A stretch of DNA of 64,000 nt from Anthoceros angustus (Eukaryota > Streptophyta > Anthocerotopsida > Anthocerotales > Anthocerotaceae), in contig MU008211.1 of NCBI GenBank assembly GCA_010909165.1, positions 186,001 through 250,000 of the forward strand. The letters are read 5' to 3'. The notes under the pieces were generated by a model that ran no database searches, was not told the DNA's origin, and worked only from the letters and a program-made list of their open reading frames with translations. The translations under genes and the position numbers were made by a program. How positions within the stretch are numbered: position 1 is the first letter of the stretch; every line of letters begins with the position of its first letter. Shown here one piece after another: positions 46,601 through 63,630 of the stretch.

Positions 46601-47430
46601 TGGCTCCTCTCTGCCCTTTGGGCCGTCACCTCCCTTCTCCCGGCGGGTTGCGGTGAACTTACCACAGGGTCCGTTGCGTCTCGCTCCTCTTGAGGCTCTT
46701 CTCCACTCGTCTCAAGCAGGGGCCCCTAGAGTCCCGTCTTTGTCCCCATGCCCTTCTTCCCCTCTCCAGGCCTTCCGGGGTCGTCTTGAGGGCCTCTCGG
46801 GGAGCTCGGCGTGGTAATAGGCAAAGTCCGAATCCACTTGTTGGATTGCCTCTTCCACGTGTGCGGGCACCGATACTCCCTTCGCCATAGGTGCTCGGGG
46901 AGCGTCTTGCCCTTGTTGGACCACCTCCCGTTTGATATTTGCTTCACTTGTGCAGGCCTCGGTCACCTCCGCCGTTGTTGCTCCACCTCCAACTCCTCGC
47001 TTGGCTCGGCTGCCGACATGCGTTCCCCTTCGCCTTCCTCAAGCGGACCGCGGCTTCTTATACGCTTCCGGTGCTCTCTCTGTCCATTACATTAACTCGC
47101 CATCTCCCTCTCCGGACGGTCGGCAACTTTCTGAGGCTCCGCCAGGCCCTTCTCCATCTCGGCGGCGTCACTCCTGTTCCATCGCCGTCACTCCGTCAGC
47201 AGGCTGGGCGCTCTATTTCCGTTCGCGTTCGCGTTTCGACCTATGACTACCATTCCTCTCAATGGTAGTTTGGGCTGACTCAAGGTCTCCTTGCGGTCTT
47301 CCATCTCCTGCTGCTCCACCTCACCGAGTCAGAGATCCTCCATCTCCTTGTCATGACTTCTGGCTGGTCGCTTGCTCGCCTCCTGCTCCATCTTGATGGG
47401 CGCTCTATCTCCTCGAAGTCTTGGACTCTC
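43610..47430 (-). mobile_element. G3 LTR with internal tandem duplication (unit about 1.88 kb)
   Basis: The LTR starts TGTAGAC beside the primer site; 'gtgtcgttgtag' and 'gttcccaag' near 43,640 match the start of the G2 LTR, so the families are related. Sequence from 'gattctcgtcttactttgcg' (43,699) restarts at 45,585, and both units share all landmarks ('ggccggtatggccaagcg', 'agatgatttattgaggcgg', 'cttgttggattgcctcttcc', 'caatggtagtttgggctgac'). The units end with 'cgaagtcttgga.tctcg'. They share 'gattctcg' at the junction. The units differ by indels. Minus-strand frames here give 'AHVEEAIQQVDSDFAYYHAE' in both units, a helical stretch that may be coding in an ancestral element. Confidence 0.7.
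45393..45416. repeat. Inverted repeat ACTACCATT-6-AATGGTAGT
   Basis: A perfect 9-bp stem with the loop CCTCTC is found here and again in the second LTR unit at about 47,249-47,272. Related dyads (CTACCATGGTAG) occur in block X at about 3,903 and 31,029. It may be a protein-binding or RNA structure element of the LTRs. Confidence 0.6.
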
Positions 47431-49870
47431 GTTGAGAACCCCTTGCTTGCTCCGTCTTGGGTTGTAACTCCAAGGTGTCCTTCTTGTCCTCCGGCTCTGC
47501 CGCCTCCCTTCTACCTCCTGCAGTGCGCCACAGGGTCCCGATTTCCGGGTCTTGGCCTCAGTGTTCTGCAGCTCGTCGTGCTTGCTTGCACTGCTCGGCC
47601 TTCAGATTGGCCGTGGCTACCCCAGCCGCCTCCCTCCACGGTTCGATCACGCCGATAGTGATCGCGGTCGGCCTTTGCCGTGGCTTCCGCCTCCCTGGCC
47701 ACCTTCACCTGAGCTTCTCCAGCTTGGCTCTGGTCTAGTCGGGCCGCCTCCGCCAGGTCCCGAGCCCTCTCCGCTTGCGCCCGGGCCTCTTCCGCCTCCT
47801 GCTGCGCTACCCCTCTCCGCCTGCAGAGGTCCTCAGCCCGCGCTTGGGCCTCCTTAGCACCTTGTGCTCCTCCGGTGAAGGAATTTAGTCCGGTCCTTGC
47901 GGATGGACGGACTTCCCTCTCGGCCTCCGGCGTTTCCCTTCCTCAATTCGGCCGAGGCTTGGCCTTCCTCCTTGCCTCCTGGGCCCCTCAAGCTGCTCAC
48001 TGGAGGAGTACCATGCGCCTCGGGTGGCTTCTACCTCCAGGTCTTCTCGGCCATCCCGAGACCCCAAAGCATCGTCCATGTGGTAGCAGGACCGTGTTTC
48101 TTCCACGCCAGTGAGGCTCCCACAAAGTCCGTAGTGGGGCGGCATTTGTGATCGCCGAGGACCTCCATACTGCAGGAGTAAGTCGGTGGGTTCTCGGACC
48201 TAATCGGGACCCTTAGGTCACGAGTCTTGACTCGGAGCTTCACCCTCCTTGGCCCTTTTGGCGCGAGCTCCTTCTCGCCCTTTTTCTCACAGGGCTCGGA
48301 GGAGGTGAGGGGGTCAGGAGCAAGCCCTTTTGCCTCTTCACAGCCGGAGGCAGGACCCGGCTCAGTGCAGGCTGCTTGTGACCTCCTGCTCAGGCGTCCT
48401 TCGCCCTCCTTACAGCTTCCTCGCTTCTTGCCACTCAGGTAGGCGGGGTAAGTCTTGGCACCGTCGAGGTCTTGCGTTGGTGAGTGGTCTTGCGTCTCTT
48501 GGTTCCCTCCCCGGTCCGGCGGGGCTCATGGTATGGTTGTGGGCGGTGGGTGGGCTATTGGGTCGGTCTGCTGTGTGCTCGGTGGGGCACGGAGGAGGAG
48601 GGGGATTTCCTCCATACTTCCACAGGTGGTGAGGGGTCCGTTCAGACGTATGGAGTCGAATTCCCTCGATCGTCCTCCTCCGGGTCCGTTTGGCCTTGGT
48701 CGGCCTCACCTCGGCGCCCTTGCCGCTCCACTTCGGCGGGGCCTCCGGTCCTTTCGGGCGCCCGCTCAAGCTCTCCCTCCTTGAGGGGCTCGAAATGTCC
48801 CCATACATGGATCGGGTATGGGGGCGGCCCAGGCGAGGCTTCTCGCTCCGAGCTTGCCTCCCGGCTAAGCCAGGCGAAGATAATCCTTCCCAGTCGCCCT
48901 CTTCCCCAGTAGCGCATGCGAGAATACCAGCAGTTATCACCAAGGTGATCCACCTTGGTGGCGAGTTCAATGGACAATGATCGGGCTACCGCCCTTACTC
49001 ATCGGCGGTCGGATATCAACCGTTGGTGGTCTCTGCGTCGAGCCTCGACGCCGCGCTGTTGCGGCCCTATCTTCCGCCTTGAGGGGCTCGGCACCACACC
49101 CCTTCTTCCTCCTTTGGGCGGTTGTAGGCGCCCTCGGGACCTCAAGGTCCATCGCCTCGGGTCCTCCGGAGGTTCTTGGACCGCACCTCCTTGTTGTGCC
49201 GCCAACATCTTCGCGAACTCCGGACGGTGTGTTGTCGAGCGTCGGACCGTCAGGAACACATCCGGTGCCACTCCTCACTAATTCTCCGCTTCCTCCGGCC
49301 GGGCCCAAAGTCCGGATAGCGCGGGTCACAATGTTGCGCTCCGAGGTTCCATGGCTCCCAAACTTCCAGGCTTTTGGGTGCCATCGCCTTCTCTCCCTTG
49401 TTCGGCATGCTGTGGCCGGAGTTCAGACGATCGCCCTCCTCGCCCGCGTTCGCCTCCAGCAGCGGTGAACCACGCTCGAAGGTGCTTGGCGCTCAAAGAG
49501 ATAGCGCCGAGCGGGTTGCGGGCGCGAGGCTGGTGTCTCGGCTGCCGTGACCAACCTTCCCCGCCTTTGGGAGTAACGGCGGGCGGGCGCCTCTTCCACA
49601 TCCGTGCGCAGTGCATGGCTTACGACCTTCGCCTCCGCTTACTGCGGCCTTACGCGCGTACTCGGCCTTCGCGCGCGGTCGCGGGCGTGAATACTGCCTG
49701 CGGCCCCTGGCAGTCACGGTCTGGCGGTGCCCGACCTCCACTCGGGGCCGTCCACGTGGCGCCGCCTGTCGTCCTCACGGCTCAACTTCTAAGTTACTTC
49801 CACAGCGTACTTATCCTGCTTGGACTGGGGTCGGACTTATCCGTTACCCCGGCGTAGTCCGGTGCACATA
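47431..49870. other. GC-rich transposon-like sequence with a coiled-coil fragment
   Basis: No family-defining motif was found. On the minus strand 47,640-47,880 reads an Ala/Glu/Arg-rich stretch ('AEEARAQAERARDLAEAARL', 'KVAREAEATAKADRDHYRR') with heptad-like spacing, as in coiled-coil gag-like proteins of plant transposons. The minus-strand stretch at 48,410-48,977 is also open but unrecognised. Both strands have long open frames because of GC content. I take it as the outer continuation of the G3 element or an unrelated decayed element. Confidence 0.4.
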
Positions 49871-49949
49871 GTAGGTCAGTGCGTTGCCCACTCCAGTCCG
49901 GAGTATACTCGGTGCGGTCAGTGCTATCCATGCTTATTCCTCCTTTTCG

Positions 49950-52254
49950 CCTTATTTTATCCTCGCTCCTCGAAAAATCAAAACCCTACTTATTTCTTAG
50001 CCCCAAGGAAGTCCGTAGTCTACGGCCCTCCTAAGAACCTATCTCATGAATCGATTGCCCTACTAGCGGTTCAAGGTATGACTCCATATGAAGCATTCAT
50101 TGGCAAGAAGCCTTCTATTGACCACCTTGATTTTTGGATCCCCGCATATGTTTTTATTCCCAAAGCATTGCGTAAGTTGGATCCCAAAGCACTAAGTACA
50201 CTTTCATTGGCTACACGAAGGTATCAAAGGTACAAATTGTTCAACCCTTCTACAAGGCAACTTTTATATCGTGTTACTTTTCATGAGTCTTACCTCTTTT
50301 CCCCACGTGGGAGGTGATAGGCTTGGTCCTCCTCTTGATGAGACCATTGACCCTTCTTATTTTGATGATCTTGATTATTTCACTCCATTTCCCATTCCCC
50401 GCTTCGTGTTCCTTTAGTTGAACCTATTATGCGAGGAGGAGGAGGAGTTAGCATCTATTCCACAACCGACGCAACTGATGTTGACATCCCAGAGGCGCCA
50501 TTGACACTCATGATGATGAGTTTGATGACCCTCCGGAGGATGACATTGTGGAGCCAGATCCGTGCTGATCCCGCCTGTGGATGATGCACACACAAAGGTA
50601 CAACCTTAGATCCCGACCTACTATCTCAGTCCTGCAGTTGGAAGGAACCTCCTTTAGGATACCTAGCTGTTTTGATGATCCTATACCCCTATATCACTTT
50701 ATTCTCAAGCTGTCTACAAGGCAACTATAGACCCGGAAGAACCTCTTACCTTAAAACAAGCTTTCTCTTCTCTAAAAAGACTTATGGAAGGTAGTAGATT
50801 CGAATATAATTCCCTAGTTAATAACTCTACATGGAATTGGTCAAACCACCTAGGGGTAGGAAGATAGTAACCAGCAAATGGGTATTCAAAATTAAAAGAA
50901 AAGGAGATGGTTCTATAGAAAGGTATAAGGCACGCCTAGTAGCGAGGTTTTACACAAATTCTGGTCTAGATTACATACCTTGGGCCACTTATGCCCCAAG
51001 AGCCAAATTTGCCACACTTGAATGATATTTGCCTTATGTGCCCAACATGATCTTGAACTCCACATGATGGATGTTAAGAGCATATTTGTATGGGCTGCAA
51101 GAGGAAATATACATGAGACAACCCGAGGGTTACGTCAAAGGCAAAGAAGATTGGGTATGCCGACTCATCAAAGGTTTGTATGGCCTTAAGCAACAAGAAT
51201 TGGAACTTAACCATACATGTACAACTTATTGGGAGAGGATTTAAGCAAAGCCGGTGATGCTTGTATGTACATCCTAATATCCGCAATGATATATTTTATC
51301 TTCTACTTTATGTTGATGATGTTTTATGGCAACAAACTCCCTCACTCTCCTAGCCGAAACTAAAGCATGGCTTAGGACTCTATTTGAGATGTCCGATCTA
51401 GGAGAAATGACATATGCACTTGGTGTTAATATTATACGAAATAGAGGTAATAAGACTCTAAGTATAGTTCAAACCAAGTATATTAAGGAGAGTTTAGCTA
51501 AATTTGGACTTGAGGATGCAAAGCCCGCACCCACACCTTTTGCAAGTGGTGTTAGGCTTACCTCGATATGAGTCCCAAAAGCTGAAGAAAAGCTAGAAAT
51601 GTCAGCTCCATACCGAGTCTGGCACTCTAATATATTTATGCAATTTTACGAGACCGGATATATCTTTTGAAGTCGGCCTGCTCACAATTCTTGGAGAACC
51701 ACAGGCGTGAGCCGGATGTCTGTTAAGCGTATATTCGATACCTTAAAGGCACTATGTACACAGATCGATGTTCAAGCATACACCAGCTATCAACACATTA
51801 ACTCTAACGGCATATGCCGATGCTATGTGACCCCGACACCTAAAATCAGATCGTGGTATGTATTACTCTTGGGAGGAGCACCAATATCTGGTCAAGTAAG
51901 AAACAACCTACTATAGCTTTGTCAAGCATAATCGAGTGTGGTACTAACCTCGGTTCTAAAGACATAGTGTGGTCCAGTTAGTTTTGAGTGAACTTCACCA
52001 TCCTCAACTTAAGCCTACATCTTTGTTTAGTGATAGCGGTGCCATTGCACTTGCACGAAATCTGTTTTCATTCTAGAACTAAACATATAGCTGTTGAGTA
52101 TCACTACATAAGGGAAAAGTTAGAAGATCAAACCATAAATATTAGTTATGTTCAAACTTTAGACAATGCTGATTTATTAACAAAGTCATTGGGAATTGAG
52201 TTACATAGGAAACACATGAAATGTTTGGGTATAATGGACACACCAAACCTTTAA
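49950..52254 (+). pseudogene. Ty1/copia pol remnant (integrase end, RT, RNase H)
   Basis: Plus-strand pieces in gypsy-distinct, copia order: integrase C-terminal part 'MTPYEAFIGKKPSIDHL' (50,078), reverse transcriptase 'KIVTSKWVFKIKRKGDGSIE' and 'RYKARLVA' (50,860-50,945), YVDD catalytic motif (51,309-51,320), 'FEMSDLGEMTYALGV' (51,386), and RNase H pieces 'RTKHIAVEYHYIREKLED' and 'NADLLTKSLG' ending with TAA near 52,254. Frames change several times and a second half of the integrase-RT linker (50,320-50,830) is scrambled. The catalytic YVDD is intact, but the polyprotein is not. Confidence 0.9.
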
Positions 52255-53340
52255 CCTAATACTCACCCTAGCAGCCTTAGGGCCGATTTAAGATAACCTT
52301 AAAATCTTAGCCCAAAAATTATTGTCTTACTATTTTCTGAACATTTTTCTTCTTCTATCTCAAAATAGCTTAGGTCATCCCCGCCTTCCTCTTCATAGAC
52401 GGCCAACATAGAACCTGGAATATTTATATTAAAAATAAAAATAATATTTAAGCAGTATTTATGTGATTAAAACAATAAATTCCCTTAGCACCAAAGGCAC
52501 CTACGGAAAATATGTTTGATATGTCCTGGAAATTCCTCACATGGGAGACTTGCTATTTTTATCATGTGGATGGTAGTTTCCTCACATATATAGGAGTCCG
52601 GACATCCCCTTTTCACTTAAACCTAAGGTGAGTATGTATACTTTATTTTCTGGTCACCTTTTGGTAGAATTCCGCTTATAATAGCCCATGTTTTTGTCTT
52701 TAATACACTTAGGAAACAAAATGTGTTTACACGCATCAAGAAAATTTATGCTAGGTTATTCGATCCTAAAACTCATATAGAAATTAGGATGCTTAAAATC
52801 TTGGATAACCCTTATTTAATATATTGCACCTTTCTTTTCAGCCCTTCCTTGTCATATCCTCCCATGCCGTCTCCACCCATCTCGCCGCAAACGCGCCCAC
52901 ACAAGTGTCGCCTCTTATCCATCAAGGTTAGCATCCTTGTAATCCACTTGTGTCATAGCTTCTTCTTAGAAGCATAAGATGGGCAGCAATCTTTCCTACA
53001 AACACTTTTGGCGGTGGGCATTTTGCGGCGGGAGCATCATTCATTGAGGGGAGGGCACGTCCTCATCACCTAGGCTGCGCTTCCTCCCCTTTGGTGAGCA
53101 CATCCGAATTGCTTCACAAATGAAGACATGGGAAATGAAGACATGGCGAAATGAAGACGCAATCTTACACTTGGACTTGAGCTTTCCTCTTCTTGCTGGA
53201 GCGTCTGAGGATCCTTAGGCATCTCGTTCGCTTCATCCTCCGAGGATGAGGTCGATCAATGACAAATGCGGAGATTTCTTTCGAAAGGTGCAGGAAGGAC
53301 GAGGTCTGGGAGGCAGAGACTCACCAGCAGGACACGATCG
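52255..53340. other. Sequence after copia pol, probably its 3' LTR and flank
   Basis: AT-rich sequence with a TATA-like 'cacatatataggag' near 52,585 and 'gagtatgtatactttatttt' near 52,635 suggests an LTR of the copia element, but no partner LTR lies in the window, so its limits cannot be set. 53,000-53,340 shows nothing recognisable. Confidence 0.4.
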
Positions 53341-53390
53341 ATGCATCAGGTAGGGGCGCCTCCTCCTTTTGTTTGGGCGCCACAGCGCCG

Positions 53391-53630
53391 TGGCGTCCCT
53401 TGCCCGCAAGGACGCCGGCGATTGGCGGGAAGGCGCGCCTACGGCGCGGCCGCTGGCGGGAGAGGGCCCTCGGGACACGGGCGATGGCGCCCACGTGGCG
53501 CCTCCGTGGCGTCCCTTGCTGCAAGGGCCGGACAGTTGGCGGCGGGAAGGCGCGCCCGGCCTCTGGCGGCGCGCGAGAGGGCCAGCGGGGCTCGGGACAC
53601 GGGCGATGGCGCCCGTGGCGCCTCCTCCTG
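53391..53630. repeat. GC-rich tandem repeat, two units of about 120 bp
   Basis: The unit starts 'gtggcgtcccttgc' (53,389 and 53,508) and runs through 'ggcgggaaggcgcgcc', 'cgggacacgggcgatggcgc' to 'gtggcgcctcc'. It is much richer in G+C than the flanking sequence. All ORFs across it are arginine/alanine-rich and open on both strands, so I do not call a gene. Confidence 0.75.
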
Positions 53631-53759
53631 CGGGATTGGGCGCGCCGCGGTAGCCACCCTCCGCCATCGCCATCACCGCACATGTACCAACCACCAAGTT
53701 GTCGGGATCGCGTTCGTGAAGTTTGAGGAAGAAGGGTATTATCCATTATCCTTTTGATT

Positions 53760-54270
53760 TTCCTTTTCGGAAATTAGGTATTTTCTGGATTTTCCTCTAT
53801 ATATAAATCCCTTTAAATACTTTTAATTAGTTTTAATTCCACCTATTCTGAAGTTGGGTTATTAGTTTCTCATCTCGCCTCCTTAAGTGGGAGTTATTTT
53901 AATAGTGATTATTACTTTCAGTTTTACCTTAAGTTTTACTTTATGCCTTTAAGTAAAGTTTAGTTAGGGACTAGTTTTACTAGACTAGTTTTTCCTAGAC
54001 CTCTTTTGGTCGAAAATCACCCCTAGTTCATAGTGAGTGGGAGTGATAAAATAGCTTACTATTAGGGCACTCTTCACTAGGGCACCTAGGACTTAATAAT
54101 TAATTTAGTCCTTAGGGCTCTAGGTAGTTTCTTTTAGTAGTTATTTAATTGGTTAGTTGTTACAACCACTTATTGGTTACAACTACCTTGCCTACATAAA
54201 GGCATGTACTTTCTATTATGAATGTAATGCAACACATATTGGTTGAGCTTGTGTATGATTCTCATCACTA
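53760..54270. other. AT-rich LTR-like stretch
   Basis: A sequence with 'ctctatatataaatcc' (53,791), repeated 'gactagtttt' words near 53,970 and an end 'gtaatgcaacacatattggt' looks like an LTR promoter and U5 part, but there is no second copy in the window to prove it. No coding sequence is visible. Confidence 0.35.
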
Positions 54271-54289
54271 TTGATTCTCATCATCAAAA

Positions 54290-55553
54290 TCACCACCACC
54301 CGACGGCGCGGCTCCTGCTGCTGGCTTTTTGCCTTTGCCAGCACCTGAGGATGAGCCCTTGGCAGGCGCCTCCTTCCCCTTGCCCTTAGCAGCTCGAGGC
54401 ATGGCGTCTTCTTACTTCCCAAGCGCCTTCGAGGAAGAAAATTACTTCCCAATTTCAGGCGTTGGTGACCTCAGAGCTTTACTCCCAAACACTCCTCTTC
54501 CTTGTCACTGGCAACAACACCCAACCCGAGGCACAATTGCACGTTAGTCCTGGCTTGCACTCTCCAGTTGCCAATTTTCCTCGAGATTTCTCCTTCCAGG
54601 GCAAGGCGCCGCCCGATGATTTTAATTTTCCTCGAGATTTCTCCTTCCAGGGCAAGGCGCCGCCAGTGAAGTAGTCGCGGTGCTCCTCCTTGCGCCCTCA
54701 CTTTCACAGTCGCGATGCTATAGGCGCCCCATCCTGGTGCCTCCTGGCCCTCACAGTCTCCTTCAGCAACTCGTAGTGCTTGGAAGGCTCCTCACGCTCC
54801 ACAGCACTCGGTGCCTCCCTCCTTTTCTCCTTTTCCCTCGTCTCCCTCGAGCTCCAGCTAGGGTTTCCTCCTCCTTTTCAGCTCGCACGCACTCTTCTTC
54901 TTCTCGCGATTTGACCGCGGCGATGGCGATTTCCTTCCTCCTTTTCTCCTTTTCCTCCTTACGCTCAGCACCAATTCTTCGCGCGAAGTGGAGATGCTTC
55001 AGCTCGGAGTGAGAGATGGCATTGTCCAAACTGGACTTTCCTCCTCTTGGATGTTTGCTACGTGAAGGTCCCTCAACCCTAGATTGGATTTACCATCCTA
55101 GAATACCTTTCCCTATTTAAGTTGCCTATTCCAGCCCCTAATTAATTACTTCCTAATTGATACATCCCTAATCCTTTTTTATCTAATTCCCTATGGGCAG
55201 GCATATATAGTGAATATGCCTTTATCCTAAATTTTCCTTTTCATTCAAGGTGTCCTCAGCTCGACGGTGATACTCCGTGGTAATGGCCCTCGACTCCTCA
55301 CCCTCTACGTGGGGTGGCGACTATGGTGGTGAGCTGCCGATATCACCCTTTGGGCTACCTACTTGCCCGTAAAGGTCATTTTCTTCTTCCCTAAATATCC
55401 TCCCTACCTTCCTAACAGTATCCTACAACTCCAGCTTCAAAAGAATCGAAAAAGCTTTGGCATGTTTCCTCCAAACCATTTCCAACAAAAAAAATCGGAC
55501 CTGTCCTGAAACCGACTCACTTAGGCTAGTTGCCCAAACTTTTACATTCCACA
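54290..55553 (-). mobile_element. Diverged copy of gypsy LTR family B
   Basis: The stretch follows the same order as the 8-11 kb LTRs: 'cgaggcatggc', 'aaaattacttcccaattt', 'cactcctcttccttgtcac' (54,405-54,510), then 'accctagattgg' (55,075), AT-rich segment with 'gcatatatagtg' (55,200), 'cttcctaacagtatcctaca' (55,408) and the LTR end 'gcccaaacttttacattccaca' (55,553). Beyond it no gypsy pol follows, so it is a solo or truncated LTR. It is more divergent than the 6-13 kb copies are from each other. Confidence 0.75.
54573..54664. repeat. Short tandem repeat, 41 bp twice with 10-bp spacer
   Basis: The 41-bp segment starting 'aattttcctcgagatttctc' at 54,573 is repeated exactly at 54,624. The other LTR copies of this family do not show the doubling, so it is a local event. 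Confidence 0.85.
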
Positions 55554-57960
55554 AACAGCTCGATCTTCACTCAGGGGTTTTTTCAATTTTCCTGACCCTA
55601 TTATTTCAGGAGTTTGCTTGAAACAAAAGTGGAAAATCAGGACCAACCAAATTCAACTTCTCAACTTGCCGGATATTTGATTATGCTTCACAGCACTAAT
55701 CTCTATGCTAGACTCAGAATAGCAGTTAATTTTCATGATAGTCTCTCTATAGATTTGTTAGGTCAGTCCCATGACGGAAATTCGTCCTTAGTAGACTTAA
55801 ATCAAATTCTTCTTCTTCTTCTTCATACTCCAATATCATGATGATTCATAAGGATTATGGAAGTCAATTAATCACTTGGAATAATTACATTGTTTATCAA
55901 GAAAAAAGTAAGTTGCTTATGCATGAAAAAACAAATCAACTAAAATGAAAAGGTATGTCTATTCACCTAAGATAACATACTTAATGACATAAACGCTAAA
56001 CCTGAATATGCTCGACGCACACCCATCTATTCATCATCATTCCATAGGGATTTTTTTCAATTTGAGGATGAAGGAAAATGAGCTCGTTAAGACATATATA
56101 AATAAGATTAGTTTGTGGGACTGTGCTCTTAGGGGTCCAATATTAATTTACTATCGATTTATCAAATAATAATTGAATTTATATCATTTTGTAGAATTTT
56201 GATAAATAATGTTGTACAATACTTTGTAAAAAGGGTTCTTTTACTTGTAGTGTATGCTGTGCACTCATGGCAGTCAGCTTAGTCCAAGCTTAGTGAAAGG
56301 TTTTTGTCTGCATCACATTTATAATTTGCTAGCTCCATGTAAATAAACTGAGAACAACGTCAATCAGCCTGCTCGCTGACACAAGCAACACATTCACCCT
56401 CCGTTGGGCGGAGGGGAATTTGTGAACACGGATTTAGACTCAGAAAAGGGTTTCATTACAGGGCAGCAACCTCCCCTCTTATGCAACTCCTAAGGCTGCA
56501 CCTTTATGACAAACATGGCTGGCAGTGTCAGCTATCCCCTGCCACCTATGAATGTGGTAATTTTGCATGGCTTTTGGTTTGGTGGGAACCTAGCAAGGAG
56601 GGTCTTTGATTATAACTTTTTGTTCTATCAAAGATTGTTTCCGCATATTAAATGCAAGGACTACTTCAGAGACAACAAAGTTATAGATCAAAAAGGGGCT
56701 TGACACACCTTAATGAAAATATGAGAAGGAAAAGTTGTCCGATTTCACAACAGCACGTAGTGTGGTTCAATTACCTTTCTTCAATTAAGATGAGGTAATG
56801 GAGTTTACTCCTCAATCATGAAATCCTTCAAATACATTTGATTGATTTCCTTGCCTTGCTCCTTCATGGTTCTCTTCTCTCAATTTAGCTTATCATCTTT
56901 TGTGCATCTTCTAGTACTTTAAGATAGCACACTTAGCTTAGTGCATGACTTTGAACACATCATTTATGTATTTGGCATATGATGAAAATCCTTCCTTTGT
57001 GGTCTTCTTAGAATTCTTTTCGTAAGCTATGTGAAACACACAACCTACTCATAAGATTCTTTTGATAGTTTACCAATTAAAATCATAAATTCCTGAAAAT
57101 TTTTTATTGTCCATTTAATTCAACTTGATATATAACTAATTTTTTTAAAAGAGTAAAAATTAAAAAAAGAGATTATAATTATACAGAGATAAAAGTTCCA
57201 TCTACACCGGGGCAATAGGGAACAACCCTCTAGAGGGCCCCAGGCCAAGGGGGACTGGGCCCCCCAAATGTCTACTGTAAAGCTACCTACCGCTCCCAAA
57301 GATGTCATAGAATGGAATAGGGAAGGGCCTACTAAACACCGGAGTTGAAGATGCTACGTTCCCGCGTTCGAAGTTGTCCTGAAAAGTGTGTTTGCTAACG
57401 CCCTTTGTAGAGCAATGGATACCCGTTGTCAGAAGAAAGCCACTACACAGGAAAGAGGAAGACCTACCCTGTTCTTGAGGATGTGGTATGCTTTAGCACA
57501 AGCTTTGATAAAGAGTAAAACTCTAATTAAGATATTAAAAAAAGGATGCGATAACCTATATGCAAAACTGGGAAATTTGCCAGTACGACTGTGAGCTTTT
57601 TTTTTTTATGTGGTAAAAAAAATCAGATTAGAGAGCCTCAAACTTGTTTGAGCTCAAAGTTCAAGGTGAGCAATGCAAACAATAATCTACCATGCCCAAC
57701 ACAAGAAACTTTAAAAACTCAAGATGGACTGAAATTCAAATTCATATTCTTCCTCATCCAAAACCCTTTGTAACGTGATCTAGACAAACTAAGCAAAGAA
57801 AGAGAAATGTGTTCCCGACTCACATAAAAATGCGTTGCTAGAAAGGTTATATATAAGAGCTTATTAGAAATTCAATCCTATAAGAAATGAATAAGTAATA
57901 ACATAGTTAGTTGTAATAATCACATGCTTACTTACCTCAATACATAAGATAGCTCAACTT
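55554..57960. other. AT-rich intergenic region
   Basis: No gene or transposon recognised. Small open frames at 55,614-55,841, 56,506-56,703 and 57,388-57,594 (plus) have no motif I know and no consistent codon bias. It is the 3' flank of the PI3K gene, which ends at 57,964. The strong drop in G+C begins near 55,560. Confidence 0.5.
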
Positions 57961-57963
57961 AAA

Positions 57964-62990
<5,027 letters not shown>

Positions 62991-63285
62991 CTGCATTGAT
63001 TGCAACATGTTATTATGCTTGTGCTTTAATTTTTATGGGTTAAGTGCAATGCAATCATTGCTCCATTAAGTCATGAATGTATTTCACGTCTTTTATTGCA
63101 TATTGCAATAGGACACTTCTATGAAAAGTAAGCTTCACTTAACAAGTTATCTCCTATTTTGTTTTGAGCTTCATGTGTTGAATTCAAATAAAGCGAAATC
63201 CCATTCTTACAAAATGCAACACAAAAATCAGTTTTTGTTTATATTTTAGCATCAAAGCTTTCATTTTGGAGTTCTCAATGAATAC

Positions 63286-63387
63286 CAATTTGAGACTGAA
63301 TCCACTTGAATGACTTCCTATTAGTCCTTTGTCTAACTTCATAAACTTGTGGTGAAGATGATTTGAATTGAATAAGCGATTCGGATC
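63286..63387 (-). other. Possible further upstream PI3K exon
   Basis: A 102-bp minus-strand stretch between 'tttgtag' and 'gtattc' is open in one frame (SESLIQFKSSSPQVYEVRQR and following) and has exon-like splice sites. Its phase does not connect directly to the exon at 62,990, so at least one exon would have to lie between them. The match to the Ras-binding region of PI3Ks is weak. It may be intron. Confidence 0.25.
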
Positions 63388-63630
63388 CTACAAAGCTTGA
63401 GAAAATTCATAAATATTTAAATTTAAATAAATCAAAATATCAACAAGATCCTTGTATGTCTCTTGCATAATGAAATTACCTTGTAATTTTTAAATATATT
63501 ACTTAGTATTGGTAAGTATATGCTTATTGTAATATCATAAAATGCTTGTTTTATGAAAGGCTATAAACCATAAACGAGTGATTTGACACCACCTTTGAAA
63601 GTGATACCAAAGCCTTGTGCGGTTTATCAG

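Noticed and set aside
53233-53757. Arg/Ala-rich ORFs on both strands
   Set aside because: Open on both strands across a GC-rich tandem repeat; explained by composition.
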